Below the pieces are notes generated by a model. The model searched no databases, was not told the DNA's origin, and worked only from the letters and a program-made list of their open reading frames with translations. From JAGVSZ01 sp019137045 (GTDB lineage Bacteria > Pseudomonadota > Gammaproteobacteria > Burkholderiales > SG8-39), in NCBI GenBank assembly GCA_046347635.1, contig JAXMFT010000004.1:186001-250000 (forward strand): a DNA stretch of 64,000 bases, read 5' to 3'. Of this stretch, positions 33,077-41,684 are shown piece by piece. The translations under genes and the position numbers were made by a program. Positions within the stretch are counted from its first letter, which is position 1. Each line of letters opens with the position of its first letter.

Positions 33077-35047
33077 ATGAGCAACGCGCTCGAACCGGCC
33101 CTGATCCTGCTCGCGAGCGCGGTGCTCGTCGTGGTCGTTTTCCGCAGTGTGCACCTGCCGCCGCTCCTCGGCTACCTGATCGTCGGGGCCGGCATCGGGC
33201 CGCACGCGCTCGGCTGGGTCGCCGACGTCCCGGCGACGCGCCAGCTCGCGGAGTTCGGCGTGGTGTTCCTCATGTTCACGCTCGGGCTGGAGTTCAGCCT
33301 GCCGCGGCTGGTCCAGATGCGCGGGCTCGTGTTCGGACTGGGCGCCGCGCAGGTGCTGCTCACCATGGCCGTCCTCGCCCCGCTCGCGGTCGCGCTCGGC
33401 GCGACCTGGCAGGCGGCGGTCGTGCTCGCCGGCGCGCTCGCGATGTCCTCGACCGCGATCGTCATCCGCCTGCTCGTCGAGCGCATGGAGACCGAGACGC
33501 CGCACGGCCGCGGCGCGATCGGGGTGCTGCTGTTCCAGGATCTCGCGGTCGTCCCGCTCCTGATCCTCGTTCCGGCGCTCGCCGGCGCGGGCGAAGCGCT
33601 CGCGCGCGAGCTGGCCGCCGCCGCGCTCAAGGCGGCGGCGGTGCTCGCGATCGTGCTCGCGGTCGGCCAGCGGCTGATGCGGCCGTGGTTCACGCTGGTC
33701 GCGCGGCGCCGCTCGCACGAGCTGTTCATCCTCAACGTCCTGTTCGTCACGCTCGGCCTCGCGTACCTGACCGAGCGCGCCGGGCTGTCGCTCGCGCTCG
33801 GCGCGTTCGTGGCCGGCATGCTGATCTCCGAGACCCAGTACCGGCACCAGGTCGAGGAGGACATCAAGCCGTTCCGCGAGGTGCTGCTCGGGCTGTTCTT
33901 CGTCTCGGTCGGCATGCTGCTCGACCTCGCCGTCGTGGTGCGCGAGCTGCCGCTCGTCCTCGCGGTCGGCGCGGTGCCGATGGCGCTCAAGTTCGCGCTC
34001 GTCGCCGCGCTGTCGCGGCTGCGCGGCGCGACGCCGGGCACCGCGATCCGCAGCGGCCTCGCGCTCGCGCAGGCGGGGGAGTTCGGGCTCGTCCTGCTGG
34101 TGCACGCGGTGGGGGTCCGGCTGCTGGACCCGGCCCTGGCGCAGGCGGTGGTCGGCGGCATGCTGCTGTCGATGCTCGCCGCGCCCTTTCTCATCCAGCA
34201 CAGCGACCGCATCGCGCTGCGGCTCTCGGGCTCGGAATGGATGCTGCGCTCGCTCCAGCTCCACCAGGTCGCGGTGCGCAGCCTGGCGACGGAGCGGCAC
34301 GTGGTGATCTGCGGCTACGGGCGCACCGGGCAGAGCCTCGCGCGCTTCCTCGAGCGGGCGGGGTTCGGCTACGTGGCCCTCGACCTCGACCCGGAGCGCG
34401 TGCGGGAGGCCGCGGCGGCGGGCGACACCGTGGTGTTCGGCGATGCCGGTCGCCGCGAGACGCTGATCGCGGCGGGGGTGAAGCGCGCCGCGGTCCTGGT
34501 GGTGACCCACACCGACACGCCCGCGGCGCTGCGCATCCTGCACCACGCGCACGAGATCAACGACGCGCTGCCGGTGATCGTGCGCACGCGCGACGACAGC
34601 GGGCTCGACCGCTTCGTGCAGGCCGGGGCGACCGAAGTCGTGCCGGACACCTTCGAGACGAGCCTGATGCTCGCCTCCCACGCCCTGCTGCTGCTGGGGG
34701 TCCCGGTGCGCCGCGTGGTGACCCAAATCCGGGGCGTGCGCGACCAGCGCTACCGGCTGCTGCGCGGCTTCTTCCACGGCACGACCGACGAGGCCGCCGA
34801 CCTCGACGACGCGAACCAGCCGCGGCTGCACACGGTGAGCGTGGACGCAGGGGCGCACGCCGTTGGGCGCACGCTCGCCGAGCTGGGCATCGCGGACCTC
34901 GGCGCCGAGGTCACCGCGATCCGGCGGCGCGGGATCCGCGCGGACGATCCCGCCCCGGAGGCCCGGTTCGAGGCCGGGGACGTGGTGATCCTGCTCGGCC
35001 GCCCCGAGGCGATCGAGGCCGCGGAGACGCGGCTCCTGCAGGGCTGA
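33077..35047 (+). CDS. CPA2-family monovalent cation/proton antiporter (KefB/YbaL type)
   Basis: Membrane protein of 656 residues. Residues 1-390 hold about 12 transmembrane segments with the antiporter blocks LPPLLGYLIVGAGIGPHALG, FGVVFLMFTLGLEFSLPRL and LFQDLAVVPLLIL. An RCK_N/TrkA-N nucleotide-binding domain follows (HVVICGYGRTGQSLARFLERAG, GDAGRRETL) and then a TrkA-C domain (about 560-656). It probably exchanges K+ or Na+ for protons under nucleotide or thiol control. It diverges from kdsD across 58 bases. Confidence 0.92.
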   Translation: MSNALEPALILLASAVLVVVVFRSVHLPPLLGYLIVGAGIGPHALGWVADVPATRQLAEFGVVFLMFTLGLEFSLPRLVQMRGLVFGLGAAQVLLTMAVLAPLAVALGATWQAAVVLAGALAMSSTAIVIRLLVERMETETPHGRGAIGVLLFQDLAVVPLLILVPALAGAGEALARELAAAALKAAAVLAIVLAVGQRLMRPWFTLVARRRSHELFILNVLFVTLGLAYLTERAGLSLALGAFVAGMLISETQYRHQVEEDIKPFREVLLGLFFVSVGMLLDLAVVVRELPLVLAVGAVPMALKFALVAALSRLRGATPGTAIRSGLALAQAGEFGLVLLVHAVGVRLLDPALAQAVVGGMLLSMLAAPFLIQHSDRIALRLSGSEWMLRSLQLHQVAVRSLATERHVVICGYGRTGQSLARFLERAGFGYVALDLDPERVREAAAAGDTVVFGDAGRRETLIAAGVKRAAVLVVTHTDTPAALRILHHAHEINDALPVIVRTRDDSGLDRFVQAGATEVVPDTFETSLMLASHALLLLGVPVRRVVTQIRGVRDQRYRLLRGFFHGTTDEAADLDDANQPRLHTVSVDAGAHAVGRTLAELGIADLGAEVTAIRRRGIRADDPAPEARFEAGDVVILLGRPEAIEAAETRLLQG

Positions 35048-35077
35048 GCCGCGCCGGGGCCCGGCGGCGGCGGGGCG

Positions 35078-35803
35078 TCAGTCGAGCCGGCGGCAGAGGA
35101 TGTACATGTCGGCGTCGCCCGTGGCGTACGCCGTCACGGTCGCGTCGGCGGTGGCGATCGGCTCGTTGTCGACGTTCTGCTTGGCCGCGCGGACGAGCCC
35201 GCGGCGCGGGTCGCCGTCGTCCAGCTGGTTCTCCACCCCGATCGCGATCTCGCCGGGCAGGTTCGCGGTGCAGGCGGCCAGGCGCGGAAACCCGAACACC
35301 GCCCACTCCACGCCGACCACGCCGGCGAACGCGTTCAGCGGCTGGGCGACCGGCGTGATCACCGGCGGTGGCGCCGTCACCAGCTCCGCCAGCCGGATCT
35401 GCCACCAGAAATTGAGCGACTCGCCGCTCACCGCGTCCACGGTGAGCGCGGTGAGCGGGTTGCCCGCGGGCGGCGGATCCTGGTAGGAGCCGCTGATGCG
35501 GCCGTCGCCGGTGCCGTCCTTGGAGCGGCCGACCCACCGCGTCGTGGCGCGCGCGTCGTCCCCCGGCAGGGCGCCGTAGCGATCCTGGTACGTGAGGATC
35601 GCGACCTTCAGCTGCTCGAACTCGTTGGCGACGAACTTGATGCGCGACTGGGTGAGGACGCCGTTGCCGAGCAGCATCACGCCGACGAGCAGGCCGATGA
35701 GCACGAGCACCACCGCCAGCTCCACGAGCGTGAAGCCGCCTGTCCTCGAGAACTGCGCGCCGGGCCGCCGTTGCCTGCGCGCGCCGCCGGAATTGCGGGC
35801 CAT
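35078..35803 (-). CDS. Prepilin-type pilin protein, paralogue of the 36031-36699 gene
   Basis: Protein of 241 residues with a class III prepilin signal: short basic leader, cleavage site G-FTLVE, then helix LAVVLVLIGLLVGVMLLG. The globular part shares with the next gene LTYQDRYGALPGDDARAT, SLNFWWQIRLAEL, a VGVEW block and CTANLPGEIAIGVE, and ends with a Cys (YILCRRLD) that probably closes a disulfide loop. It is probably a pilin of the MSHA-like system to the right. A terminator separates it from the upstream pilin gene, so it may depend on read-through or its own weak promoter. ATG 35803 gives a 31-residue leader. Confidence 0.85.
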   Translation of the reverse strand: MARNSGGARRQRRPGAQFSRTGGFTLVELAVVLVLIGLLVGVMLLGNGVLTQSRIKFVANEFEQLKVAILTYQDRYGALPGDDARATTRWVGRSKDGTGDGRISGSYQDPPPAGNPLTALTVDAVSGESLNFWWQIRLAELVTAPPPVITPVAQPLNAFAGVVGVEWAVFGFPRLAACTANLPGEIAIGVENQLDDGDPRRGLVRAAKQNVDNEPIATADATVTAYATGDADMYILCRRLD

Positions 35804-35970
35804 TCTTCTGGTTCGGATGACTTGTGTTGCGACCTGCAAAGATCCGCAACGATGCCCCGGTGACCCGCTCGACGCGAGGAATTAGTCCCGCAGTTTCCCT
35901 CGTGCCGGAAGGCTGTTCGTGTCTCGCCGGTCCGTGTCGGCGAAGTGACGGTGGCCGCGGCGGGTGCCGG

Positions 35971-36001
35971 AAAAAGAAAAGCCCGCCACGAGGGCGGGCT
36001 T
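35971..36001 (-). terminator. Rho-independent terminator after the first pilin gene
   Basis: A 9-bp stem AAGCCCGCC / GGCGGGCTT is followed on the minus strand by a T-rich tract of ten bases (reverse of 35971-35980). It lies 30 bases past the stop of the 36031-36699 pilin. The rest of 35804-36030 shows nothing I recognise. Confidence 0.85.
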
Positions 36002-36030
36002 CTCACCGGGGCGCCGGCGCGCTGCGACGA

Positions 36031-36699
36031 TCAGACGCCCTTGCAGACGAGATACTGGTTGGACCCGGTCTCCGCGTAGCTTGCCGCGGCGGCCCCGATG
36101 TTGGGGTTCGCGCCCGCCTGCAGCATCCCGCGGACGGTGCCGGTGTTCGAACTCTGGTCGTCCGTCTGCGTGTCCACCGCGATCGCGATCTTGTCCGGGA
36201 GGTTCGACGAGCAGACGATCAGGCCCGAGAAGCTCATCATCCCCGCAGTGCCGTCCCCGGTCGTCACCCCGACCATCCCGCCCACGGCGTTCGTGGGCTG
36301 GTTGGCCGCGCCCTGTGTCGGCGCGGTCGCGCCGGCGATGAACCCCGACAGTCTGAGGTGCCACCAGAAGAGGTTGGACTCCTCCCCCGTGACCGGCGGG
36401 CTGCTCGCCGTGGCGTTGTACGCGCCCGCCACCTGCCCGTTTCCATTGCCGGACACCGCCGTCGCGGCCGTCCAGCGGCCGGCCGCATTGACGTCGTCGC
36501 CCGGAATGGCGCGATAGCGGTCGTGGTACGACGCGTACGCCGCGGTGATCCCGTTGAAGTCGTTGATCACGTTCTTGATCCGGGCCTGCGTGATCATCTC
36601 CTGGCCCTTCAGGATGCCGCCCAGGAGGAGGCCGATGATCACGAGCACGATCGCGATCTCGACCAGGGTGAAGCCCGTCTGTGTCCGTTTCGTTGGCAT
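36031..36699 (-). CDS. Prepilin-type pilin, likely the major pilin, sigma-54 promoter upstream
   Basis: Protein of 222 residues with a very short leader (MPTKRTQTG) cut before FTLVEIAIVLVIIGLLLGGILKG. The globular domain has YASYHDRYRAIPGDDVNAAGRW, SNLFWWHLRLSGF, SSNLPDKIAIAVDTQTDDQ and a C-terminal Cys (YLVCKGV) for a pilin-type disulfide. A good AGGAG precedes ATG 36699. The short leader, strong ribosome site, dedicated sigma-54 promoter and its own terminator suggest the most highly expressed pilin here. It resembles GspG/MshA-like pilins only in the N-terminal helix. Confidence 0.87.
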   Translation of the reverse strand: MPTKRTQTGFTLVEIAIVLVIIGLLLGGILKGQEMITQARIKNVINDFNGITAAYASYHDRYRAIPGDDVNAAGRWTAATAVSGNGNGQVAGAYNATASSPPVTGEESNLFWWHLRLSGFIAGATAPTQGAANQPTNAVGGMVGVTTGDGTAGMMSFSGLIVCSSNLPDKIAIAVDTQTDDQSSNTGTVRGMLQAGANPNIGAAAASYAETGSNQYLVCKGV

Positions 36700-36758
36700 T
36701 GTTCGCTCCTTGCAATGGCGCGCCCGCAAGACCTCCGGGCCGCGCAGCCCAAAACCGG

Positions 36759-36775
36759 AGCAACTTCGATGCCAA
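36759..36775 (-). promoter_or_regulatory. Sigma-54 promoter of the pilin gene
   Basis: On the minus strand the site reads TTGGCATCGAAGTTGCT: GG and GC are exactly 10 bases apart, close to consensus TGGCACG-N4-TTGCW. The predicted start is near 36749, giving a 50-base leader with AGGAG before ATG 36699. Confidence 0.75.
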
Positions 36776-36822
36776 CGCTTAGCCCTTGAATGTGGAGGAA
36801 ATCACGGGCGCGCCGACCCTCG

Positions 36823-36838
36823 GAAATGTCGGGATTTC
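36823..36838. promoter_or_regulatory. Dyad upstream of the sigma-54 promoter (candidate activator site)
   Basis: GAAAT-GTCGGG-ATTTC, 5-bp perfect arms with a 6-base centre, lies about 75-90 bases upstream of the predicted start site, a usual distance for enhancer-binding activators. The regulator is unknown; the AAA+ activator at 55546-56970 is the obvious candidate. Confidence 0.4.
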
Positions 36839-36865
36839 GGCGTATCTGACGCGCTGCCAACAAAG

Positions 36866-37591
36866 TCACGGTTTGCGGTTCTTTTCGGCCGCGATCCGTG
36901 CCTCCAGCGTCTCCAACCGCCGCTGCAGCAGGCGCAGGTCCCGCTCGTCCTTCACCTGGCCGCTCGCGATCAGGCCGCCGATCAGGATCTTCGCCGCCTC
37001 CAGCTCGTTCATGTCCTCCAGGATGAAGGGCTCCATCTGCCGCACCCAGACCGGGGCGTCGGGGGTGGTCGTGTGCCGTTGCAGCGCGACCGCGTACCGG
37101 CGCGCGAGGGCGAGGTCCTTCAGCTCGTGCTTGGCGAGAATGGTGGCGTGCGCGAGCCAGGGCCAGCGCCGGTTCGGGTCCTCGAGGTAGTGCCGGTAGA
37201 CGAACTCGAGCATCCGCCGCTGCTTGGCCGGGTCGGGGACCTGGGCGTAGAGCCGGCTCGCCGACATCAAGGGGTACTGGCCGTCCGGGTCGAGCGCGAG
37301 GATCCGGTCGAGCCAGCCCTCGAGCCGCTCGTAGTCGAGGTCCCGGTACGGGACGTGGGTCCCGGCCTGGTAGTCGAACGCCTGGAGATAGAGCATCAGC
37401 AGGTTCGCGAGCGGAATCGGGTCGCCGAACGACGCGAGGCGCAGCACGGCGAGGCCGGGCGGGCGGGGCAGGTCCGCCGCCGCGGCGCGCGGCCGCGGCA
37501 GGCCGACGCCGAGCGCGAGCTGGACGGCGAACGCGGCCCCGAGGAGGGCCAGCACCCAGCGCGGCACGTGGCTGATCGGCCGCTCGCGCAC
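36866..37591 (-). CDS. Hypothetical membrane-anchored helical protein
   Basis: Protein of 241 residues, no named family recognised. One N-terminal hydrophobic segment (WVLALLGAAFAVQLALGVGL), then an alpha-helical region with TPR-like spacing: LANLLMLYLQAFDYQAG, YERLEGWLDRILALDPDGQYP, RRMLEFVYRHYLEDPN, AHATILAKHELKDLALARRYAVALQ. The GTG start at 37591 lies 2 bases after the ABC permease stop, so the two are one transcript and probably one function, perhaps a periplasmic partner of the exporter. Confidence 0.7.
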   Translation of the reverse strand: MRERPISHVPRWVLALLGAAFAVQLALGVGLPRPRAAAADLPRPPGLAVLRLASFGDPIPLANLLMLYLQAFDYQAGTHVPYRDLDYERLEGWLDRILALDPDGQYPLMSASRLYAQVPDPAKQRRMLEFVYRHYLEDPNRRWPWLAHATILAKHELKDLALARRYAVALQRHTTTPDAPVWVRQMEPFILEDMNELEAAKILIGGLIASGQVKDERDLRLLQRRLETLEARIAAEKNRKP

Positions 37592-37593
37592 GG

Positions 37594-38370
37594 CTAGAAA
37601 TTCTGCCGGTGCAGGTCGAACTGGGCCGCCGCCATGAGGAGGACGGCGTACGCCGCCGCCTGGGCCACGACGCCGGCGAGCGCCGCCGGGGCGGGCATGG
37701 CGACCACCAGCCAGTCCGCGCGGGTCATGAGGTCGAACCGGGGCAGGACGAGCGCGATGCCGCGCAGCACCCAGTCCGCCGCGCGCTCGGCCCAGGTGCC
37801 GGGGGCGTCGGAGGCGGCCGCGATGATCTGCATCGCCCCGATCGAGCGCGCGAGGACGTAGAAGCCGAGCACGGCCGCGAGCGCCGGCACGATCTGCGCG
37901 AGCGTGATGACGCAGAAGAGGCTCATCGCGGCGACGATGACGAGCTCGCAGCCGAGCGACAGCGTCCACGCGCCCAGCCGCTCGAGGGGGACGAAAGGCA
38001 GGAGCGGCAGACTGACGATGACGGCGAGGGCGACCGCGGCTGTCGAGAAACCGACGAACTTGCCGGCCAGGTAGACCCCGCGCGGCCACGGCTGGGCGAG
38101 CATCAGCTCGAAGACCTTGTCGTCGTACTCGCGCACGATGCTCATCGTCACGAACGCCGCGGTCAGGAAGGCGGCCGCCGCGCGCAGGATGGCCGCCAGG
38201 ATGGCGGCCTGGATGCGGGGCGCTTCGATGATCGCGACCTGCTGGATGAAGCCCGCGAGCCCGAGGCAGAGCACGCACAGGATCGCGGCGAGCCAGAGCA
38301 GCCGGCTGCGCGCCGCTTCGAGGAGCGTGGCGCGGGCGAGCGGCAGGATGACGCGTATCATTCGGCGCAT
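37594..38370 (-). CDS. ABC-2 type transporter permease
   Basis: Membrane protein of 258 residues with six predicted helices. VTMSIVREYDDKVFELMLAQPWPRGVYLAGKF (blocks IVREYDDKVFELML and YLAGKFVGF) is the amphipathic coupling region seen in ABC-2/NatB-like permeases. No ATPase is adjacent. The only unpaired ABC ATPase in the locus lies 19 kb away at 57070-57822, also on the minus strand, and could be its partner. A start at 38361 (second Met) is possible. Confidence 0.78.
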   Translation of the reverse strand: MRRMIRVILPLARATLLEAARSRLLWLAAILCVLCLGLAGFIQQVAIIEAPRIQAAILAAILRAAAAFLTAAFVTMSIVREYDDKVFELMLAQPWPRGVYLAGKFVGFSTAAVALAVIVSLPLLPFVPLERLGAWTLSLGCELVIVAAMSLFCVITLAQIVPALAAVLGFYVLARSIGAMQIIAAASDAPGTWAERAADWVLRGIALVLPRFDLMTRADWLVVAMPAPAALAGVVAQAAAYAVLLMAAAQFDLHRQNF

Positions 38371-38435
38371 TGCGGGGGGGACGTCGCCGGCGTGCGGGGC
38401 GCCGCGGCACGAAGACTAAGGGCCGGAGAAGCCGA

Positions 38436-40211
38436 ATGCAAGGCGATGCGAGCGCGCCGGTGAGGGGCGAGGTGTTCGACGGCGGCGCGCCGGTGTCGGG
38501 CCGCAAGGCGCGCCTGCTGGTGCTCGCGATGCTCGTCTGCCTGCACGTCGCGGTCATCCGCGGCGTCGAGGACATCTGGGCGCGCGGGCTCATGATGGCG
38601 CACCTCGGCCTGTTCCTGATCTGGCAGCCGTTCATGCAGGGCGGCCAGAAGCTCAAGGCGAGCGAGCTCCTGCTGATCGTCCTGATCACGATCGGGATCC
38701 TCGCCTTCCTCAACTGGTGGATGCTCGGCACGTGGGTGGCGCTGCTGTCGGGCATCGTCGGCGGCAAGGTGTTCCTGTTCCAGGCGCGCTGGCTGCGGCT
38801 GTTCTACCTCACCGTCTTCACGTATCTCGTGATGCTGCTGCTGCTGTGGATCGTGCCGAACGGGTTCCCGAACACCGTCCTCGAGCCCGAGATCCGGCTG
38901 GTCGTGCAGTACGGGCTCCCGGCGCTGTTCGTGCTGATGGCGCTGATGCCGGTCGAGTCGGACACCGCCGAGCCCCAGGTGATCGACTTCTTCTACGCGA
39001 GCATGATCTTCCTCCTGCTCGTCGCGCTGGTCCTGGGCAGCTTCGCGTTCATGACCGTCGGCAAGAAGAGCTACGCCTTCGCGCTCACCTTCAGCCTGAT
39101 GGCGATCGCGACCTTCCTGCTCTTCCTCAGCCTGGTGTGGAACCCGCGCGCCGGCTTCTCCGGGCTGCAGATGGTGTTCTCGCGCTACCTGCTGTCGATC
39201 GGGCTGCCGTTCGAGCAGTGGCTGCACTTCCTCGCCGACCTGTCGCGCGCGGAGTCGCGGCCGGACCGCTTCCTCAAGGAGGCCTGCGACGGGCTCGGGA
39301 AGCTGCCGTGGGTCACCGGCGGCAGCTGGAGCGGCGGGAGCGAGTCGGGCGAGTTCGGCGCGCCGTCGCGGCACACCGTGGAGTATGCGGGCCGCGCGAT
39401 CAGCATCCGCCTGTACAGCCGCCAGCGGCCGAGCCCCTCGCTGGTGTGGCACATCAACCTGCTCGGCCAGCTGGTCGAGCAGTTCCACGTGGCCAAGCAG
39501 CGCGAGCTGAAGCTCAAGCAGCAGACCTACGTGCAGGCGCTGCACGAGACCGGCGCGCGCATGACCCACGACGTGAAGAACCTGCTGCAGTCGCTGAACG
39601 TGCTGTGCTCGGCGGCCGAGCGCGACCCGGGCGGGGACCCGGCGGCGCTGCACGCGCTGATGCGCCGCCACCTGCCGACCGTGCTCCAGCGCCTGCAGCA
39701 GACGCTCGACAAGCTGCAGCGGCCGCAGACCGACACCGGGCGCTTCGTGCGCTCGGACGCGTGGTGGGAGTCGCTGCTCAAGACCTACCAGCTGCGCGGC
39801 GTGGAGTTCGCGGCGGCGCGGATCGAGGGCGGCGTGCCGCTGCCGCAGGACCTGTTCGACACCGCCGCCGAGAACCTGCTCCAGAACGCGCTCGAGAAGC
39901 GCAAGCTCGACCCGGGCGTGCGCGTGGGCGTCGCGCTCGTCATGGGGGAGGACGTGGTGCTCAGCGTCACCGACACCGGCCAGCCGGTCGCGAAGAACGT
40001 GATCGAGGGCCTGCTCAAGGGCCCGGTCCCGTCGGACACCGGCTACGGCATCGGCCTGTACCAGGTGGCGCGCCAGGCCGACATGCTCGGCTTCACGCTC
40101 CGGCTCGCGCGCAACGAGCCCGGCGAGGTCGTCTTCGAGCTGCGCGGGTCGCTGCGCAGGGGCGATGCGCAGCGCCCGCGCGCCGCGGCGCCCGAGCGCG
40201 CAGGGTCCTAG
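38436..40211 (+). CDS. Membrane sensor histidine kinase (PrsK-like architecture)
   Basis: Protein of 591 residues. About nine hydrophobic segments fill residues 20-260, then comes a GAF-like region (FLKEACDGLGKLPWV to VWHINLLGQLVEQF), then a kinase core with likely phospho-acceptor His376 in RMTHDVKNLLQSLNVL, N-box AENLLQNALEKRKL, G1 SVTDTGQPVA and G2 GYGIGLYQVARQA. The multi-helix plus GAF plus kinase layout resembles the PEP-CTERM kinase PrsK. It is the only plus-strand gene in the pilus locus. The likely partner regulator is at 55546-56970, not adjacent. GGAG precedes ATG 38436. The ends of this gene and the cyclase overlap by 4 bases. Confidence 0.85.
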   Translation: MQGDASAPVRGEVFDGGAPVSGRKARLLVLAMLVCLHVAVIRGVEDIWARGLMMAHLGLFLIWQPFMQGGQKLKASELLLIVLITIGILAFLNWWMLGTWVALLSGIVGGKVFLFQARWLRLFYLTVFTYLVMLLLLWIVPNGFPNTVLEPEIRLVVQYGLPALFVLMALMPVESDTAEPQVIDFFYASMIFLLLVALVLGSFAFMTVGKKSYAFALTFSLMAIATFLLFLSLVWNPRAGFSGLQMVFSRYLLSIGLPFEQWLHFLADLSRAESRPDRFLKEACDGLGKLPWVTGGSWSGGSESGEFGAPSRHTVEYAGRAISIRLYSRQRPSPSLVWHINLLGQLVEQFHVAKQRELKLKQQTYVQALHETGARMTHDVKNLLQSLNVLCSAAERDPGGDPAALHALMRRHLPTVLQRLQQTLDKLQRPQTDTGRFVRSDAWWESLLKTYQLRGVEFAAARIEGGVPLPQDLFDTAAENLLQNALEKRKLDPGVRVGVALVMGEDVVLSVTDTGQPVAKNVIEGLLKGPVPSDTGYGIGLYQVARQADMLGFTLRLARNEPGEVVFELRGSLRRGDAQRPRAAAPERAGS

Positions 40212-41500
40212 GCGGCCGCTTCGCGCGCGGCGGCCGCCTTGCGGCCGCGCAGCGTGTAGACCGTCGTGTCGCCCTTGCCCTTGAGGTAGATCGTCTTGGG
40301 CGGGTCGAACTCGAAGCGGTTGCGCAGGCGGCGGTAGGTGGTGACGTCCACCTGGACCATGCCCGGGATGCTCTCGGCGGTGATGCGGCTCGCGAGGTTC
40401 ACCGTGTCGCCCCAGAGGTCGTAGATGAACTTCTTCTTGCCCACGACGCCCGCCACCACCGGCCCGGTGCCGATGCCCATCCGGATCTCCAGGCGGTGGT
40501 CGTTCACCGACAGGTCGCTCGCGAGCAGATCGCGCATGTCGAGCGCCATCTGCGCGATCGCCTCCGAGTAGTTGACCGACGACTCGTCGTTCAGCCCGCC
40601 CGCCACCATGTAGGCGTCGCCGATGGTCTTGATCTTCTCCAGGCCGTGCGTCTCGGCGAGCGAGTCGAACGAGGAGAACACCTTGTTGAGCATCGCGAAG
40701 ATCTGGTTGGGCGACATCCCCTCGGCCAGCGTGGTGAAGTTGACGATGTCGGCGAACATCACCGTCACGTCCGCGAAGCCGTCGGCGATCGTCCCGTCCT
40801 CCATCTTCAGCCGCTCGGCGACCGGGCCGGGCAGGATGTTGAGCAGCAGCCGCTCCGAGCGTTCCTGCTCCGCCTGCAGCAGGCGGTGCGCTTCCTCCAT
40901 GCGCGCCTTCGACTTGTCCCGCTCCACCGCGGCGTAGCGCAGCAGGAAGTAGACGACGCTCGAGATGGCGACGAAGTTGAGGGCGAAGAAGACGACGATC
41001 GTCTTCGGCGGCACCGGCGGCGGCTTCACGCCCTCGGAGAAGAGGTAGTAGTCGGCGCCGGCCGCGGCCACGATCAGGACGAGGTAGGCGGCGAACCACG
41101 GGATCGAGTCGCGCGGGCTGTAGACCAGGACCGCGACCACCGGCGCGAGCAGGCCCCACAGCACGAAGCCGCTGGCGGTGATGAAGTCGCCGAGCTGCCA
41201 CTGCAGCACGAACGGGAAGAAGAGGTACAGGCTGAGCTGCAGCACGCGGAACAGGTCGAAGTTGCGCGTGGCGAGGTACGCGACCAGCGTGCCGAGCGAC
41301 ACGAGCTGGTAGCCGAACGGGATCGAGGCGGGGAGGTTCTGGCCCATGAACCCGTACAGCGCGAGCCACAGGACCGGGGCCGCGACCGTCAGCCCCATCG
41401 CGAACATCAGCAGCGACTTCTTGAGCTTGACGTCGTCCGGGTCGTCGGGCTCGATGCCTGCGGTGCGCAGGCGTCTTCCGAGTTCGGCGAGGTAGCTCAT
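40208..41500 (-). CDS. Class III adenylate cyclase, membrane-bound
   Basis: Protein of 430 residues. Six hydrophobic segments occupy about 30-205; a short coiled coil (RLLQAEQERSERLLLNILPGPVAERL) links to a cyclase domain. Metal-binding Asp residues are in VMFADIVNFTTLAEG and GDAYMVAGG. The purine-specifying pair is Lys (EKIKTIGD) and Asp (YDLWGDTVNLASRI), which favours ATP over GTP. Asn and Arg of VNLASR, the transition-state residues, are present. All catalytic residues are therefore intact. A TAGAAT at 41576-41571 lies 70 bases upstream. The cAMP could act on the CNBD kinase at 4332-5651 or on a CRP-like regulator. Confidence 0.9.
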   Translation of the reverse strand: MSYLAELGRRLRTAGIEPDDPDDVKLKKSLLMFAMGLTVAAPVLWLALYGFMGQNLPASIPFGYQLVSLGTLVAYLATRNFDLFRVLQLSLYLFFPFVLQWQLGDFITASGFVLWGLLAPVVAVLVYSPRDSIPWFAAYLVLIVAAAGADYYLFSEGVKPPPVPPKTIVVFFALNFVAISSVVYFLLRYAAVERDKSKARMEEAHRLLQAEQERSERLLLNILPGPVAERLKMEDGTIADGFADVTVMFADIVNFTTLAEGMSPNQIFAMLNKVFSSFDSLAETHGLEKIKTIGDAYMVAGGLNDESSVNYSEAIAQMALDMRDLLASDLSVNDHRLEIRMGIGTGPVVAGVVGKKKFIYDLWGDTVNLASRITAESIPGMVQVDVTTYRRLRNRFEFDPPKTIYLKGKGDTTVYTLRGRKAAAAREAAA

Positions 41501-41684
41501 CGAGGGTGTTGTTCTCGCGGTCGTGCCGTCGGGGACCGGAGCGCTCGCCGGTCCGGCAGCGTCCGCGGGCATTCTACGATGACTCGCCGCCCGCGCGCGG
41601 CGCGCGCCGCGGCAGATGCGTCACACTTCTCGCGCCCGGTCGCACGGCGTACGGCCGGGCGGCCGGCGGAAGCGGAAATAATCC

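Noticed and set aside
32014..33084. Longer KdsD start at 33084
   Set aside because: The extra 22 residues are not conserved and would run across the -10 element and the divergent antiporter start.
38358..41369. 1003-residue minus-strand open frame over the histidine kinase and cyclase
   Set aside because: Covers two genes with clear motifs in other frames; its own translation is low complexity.
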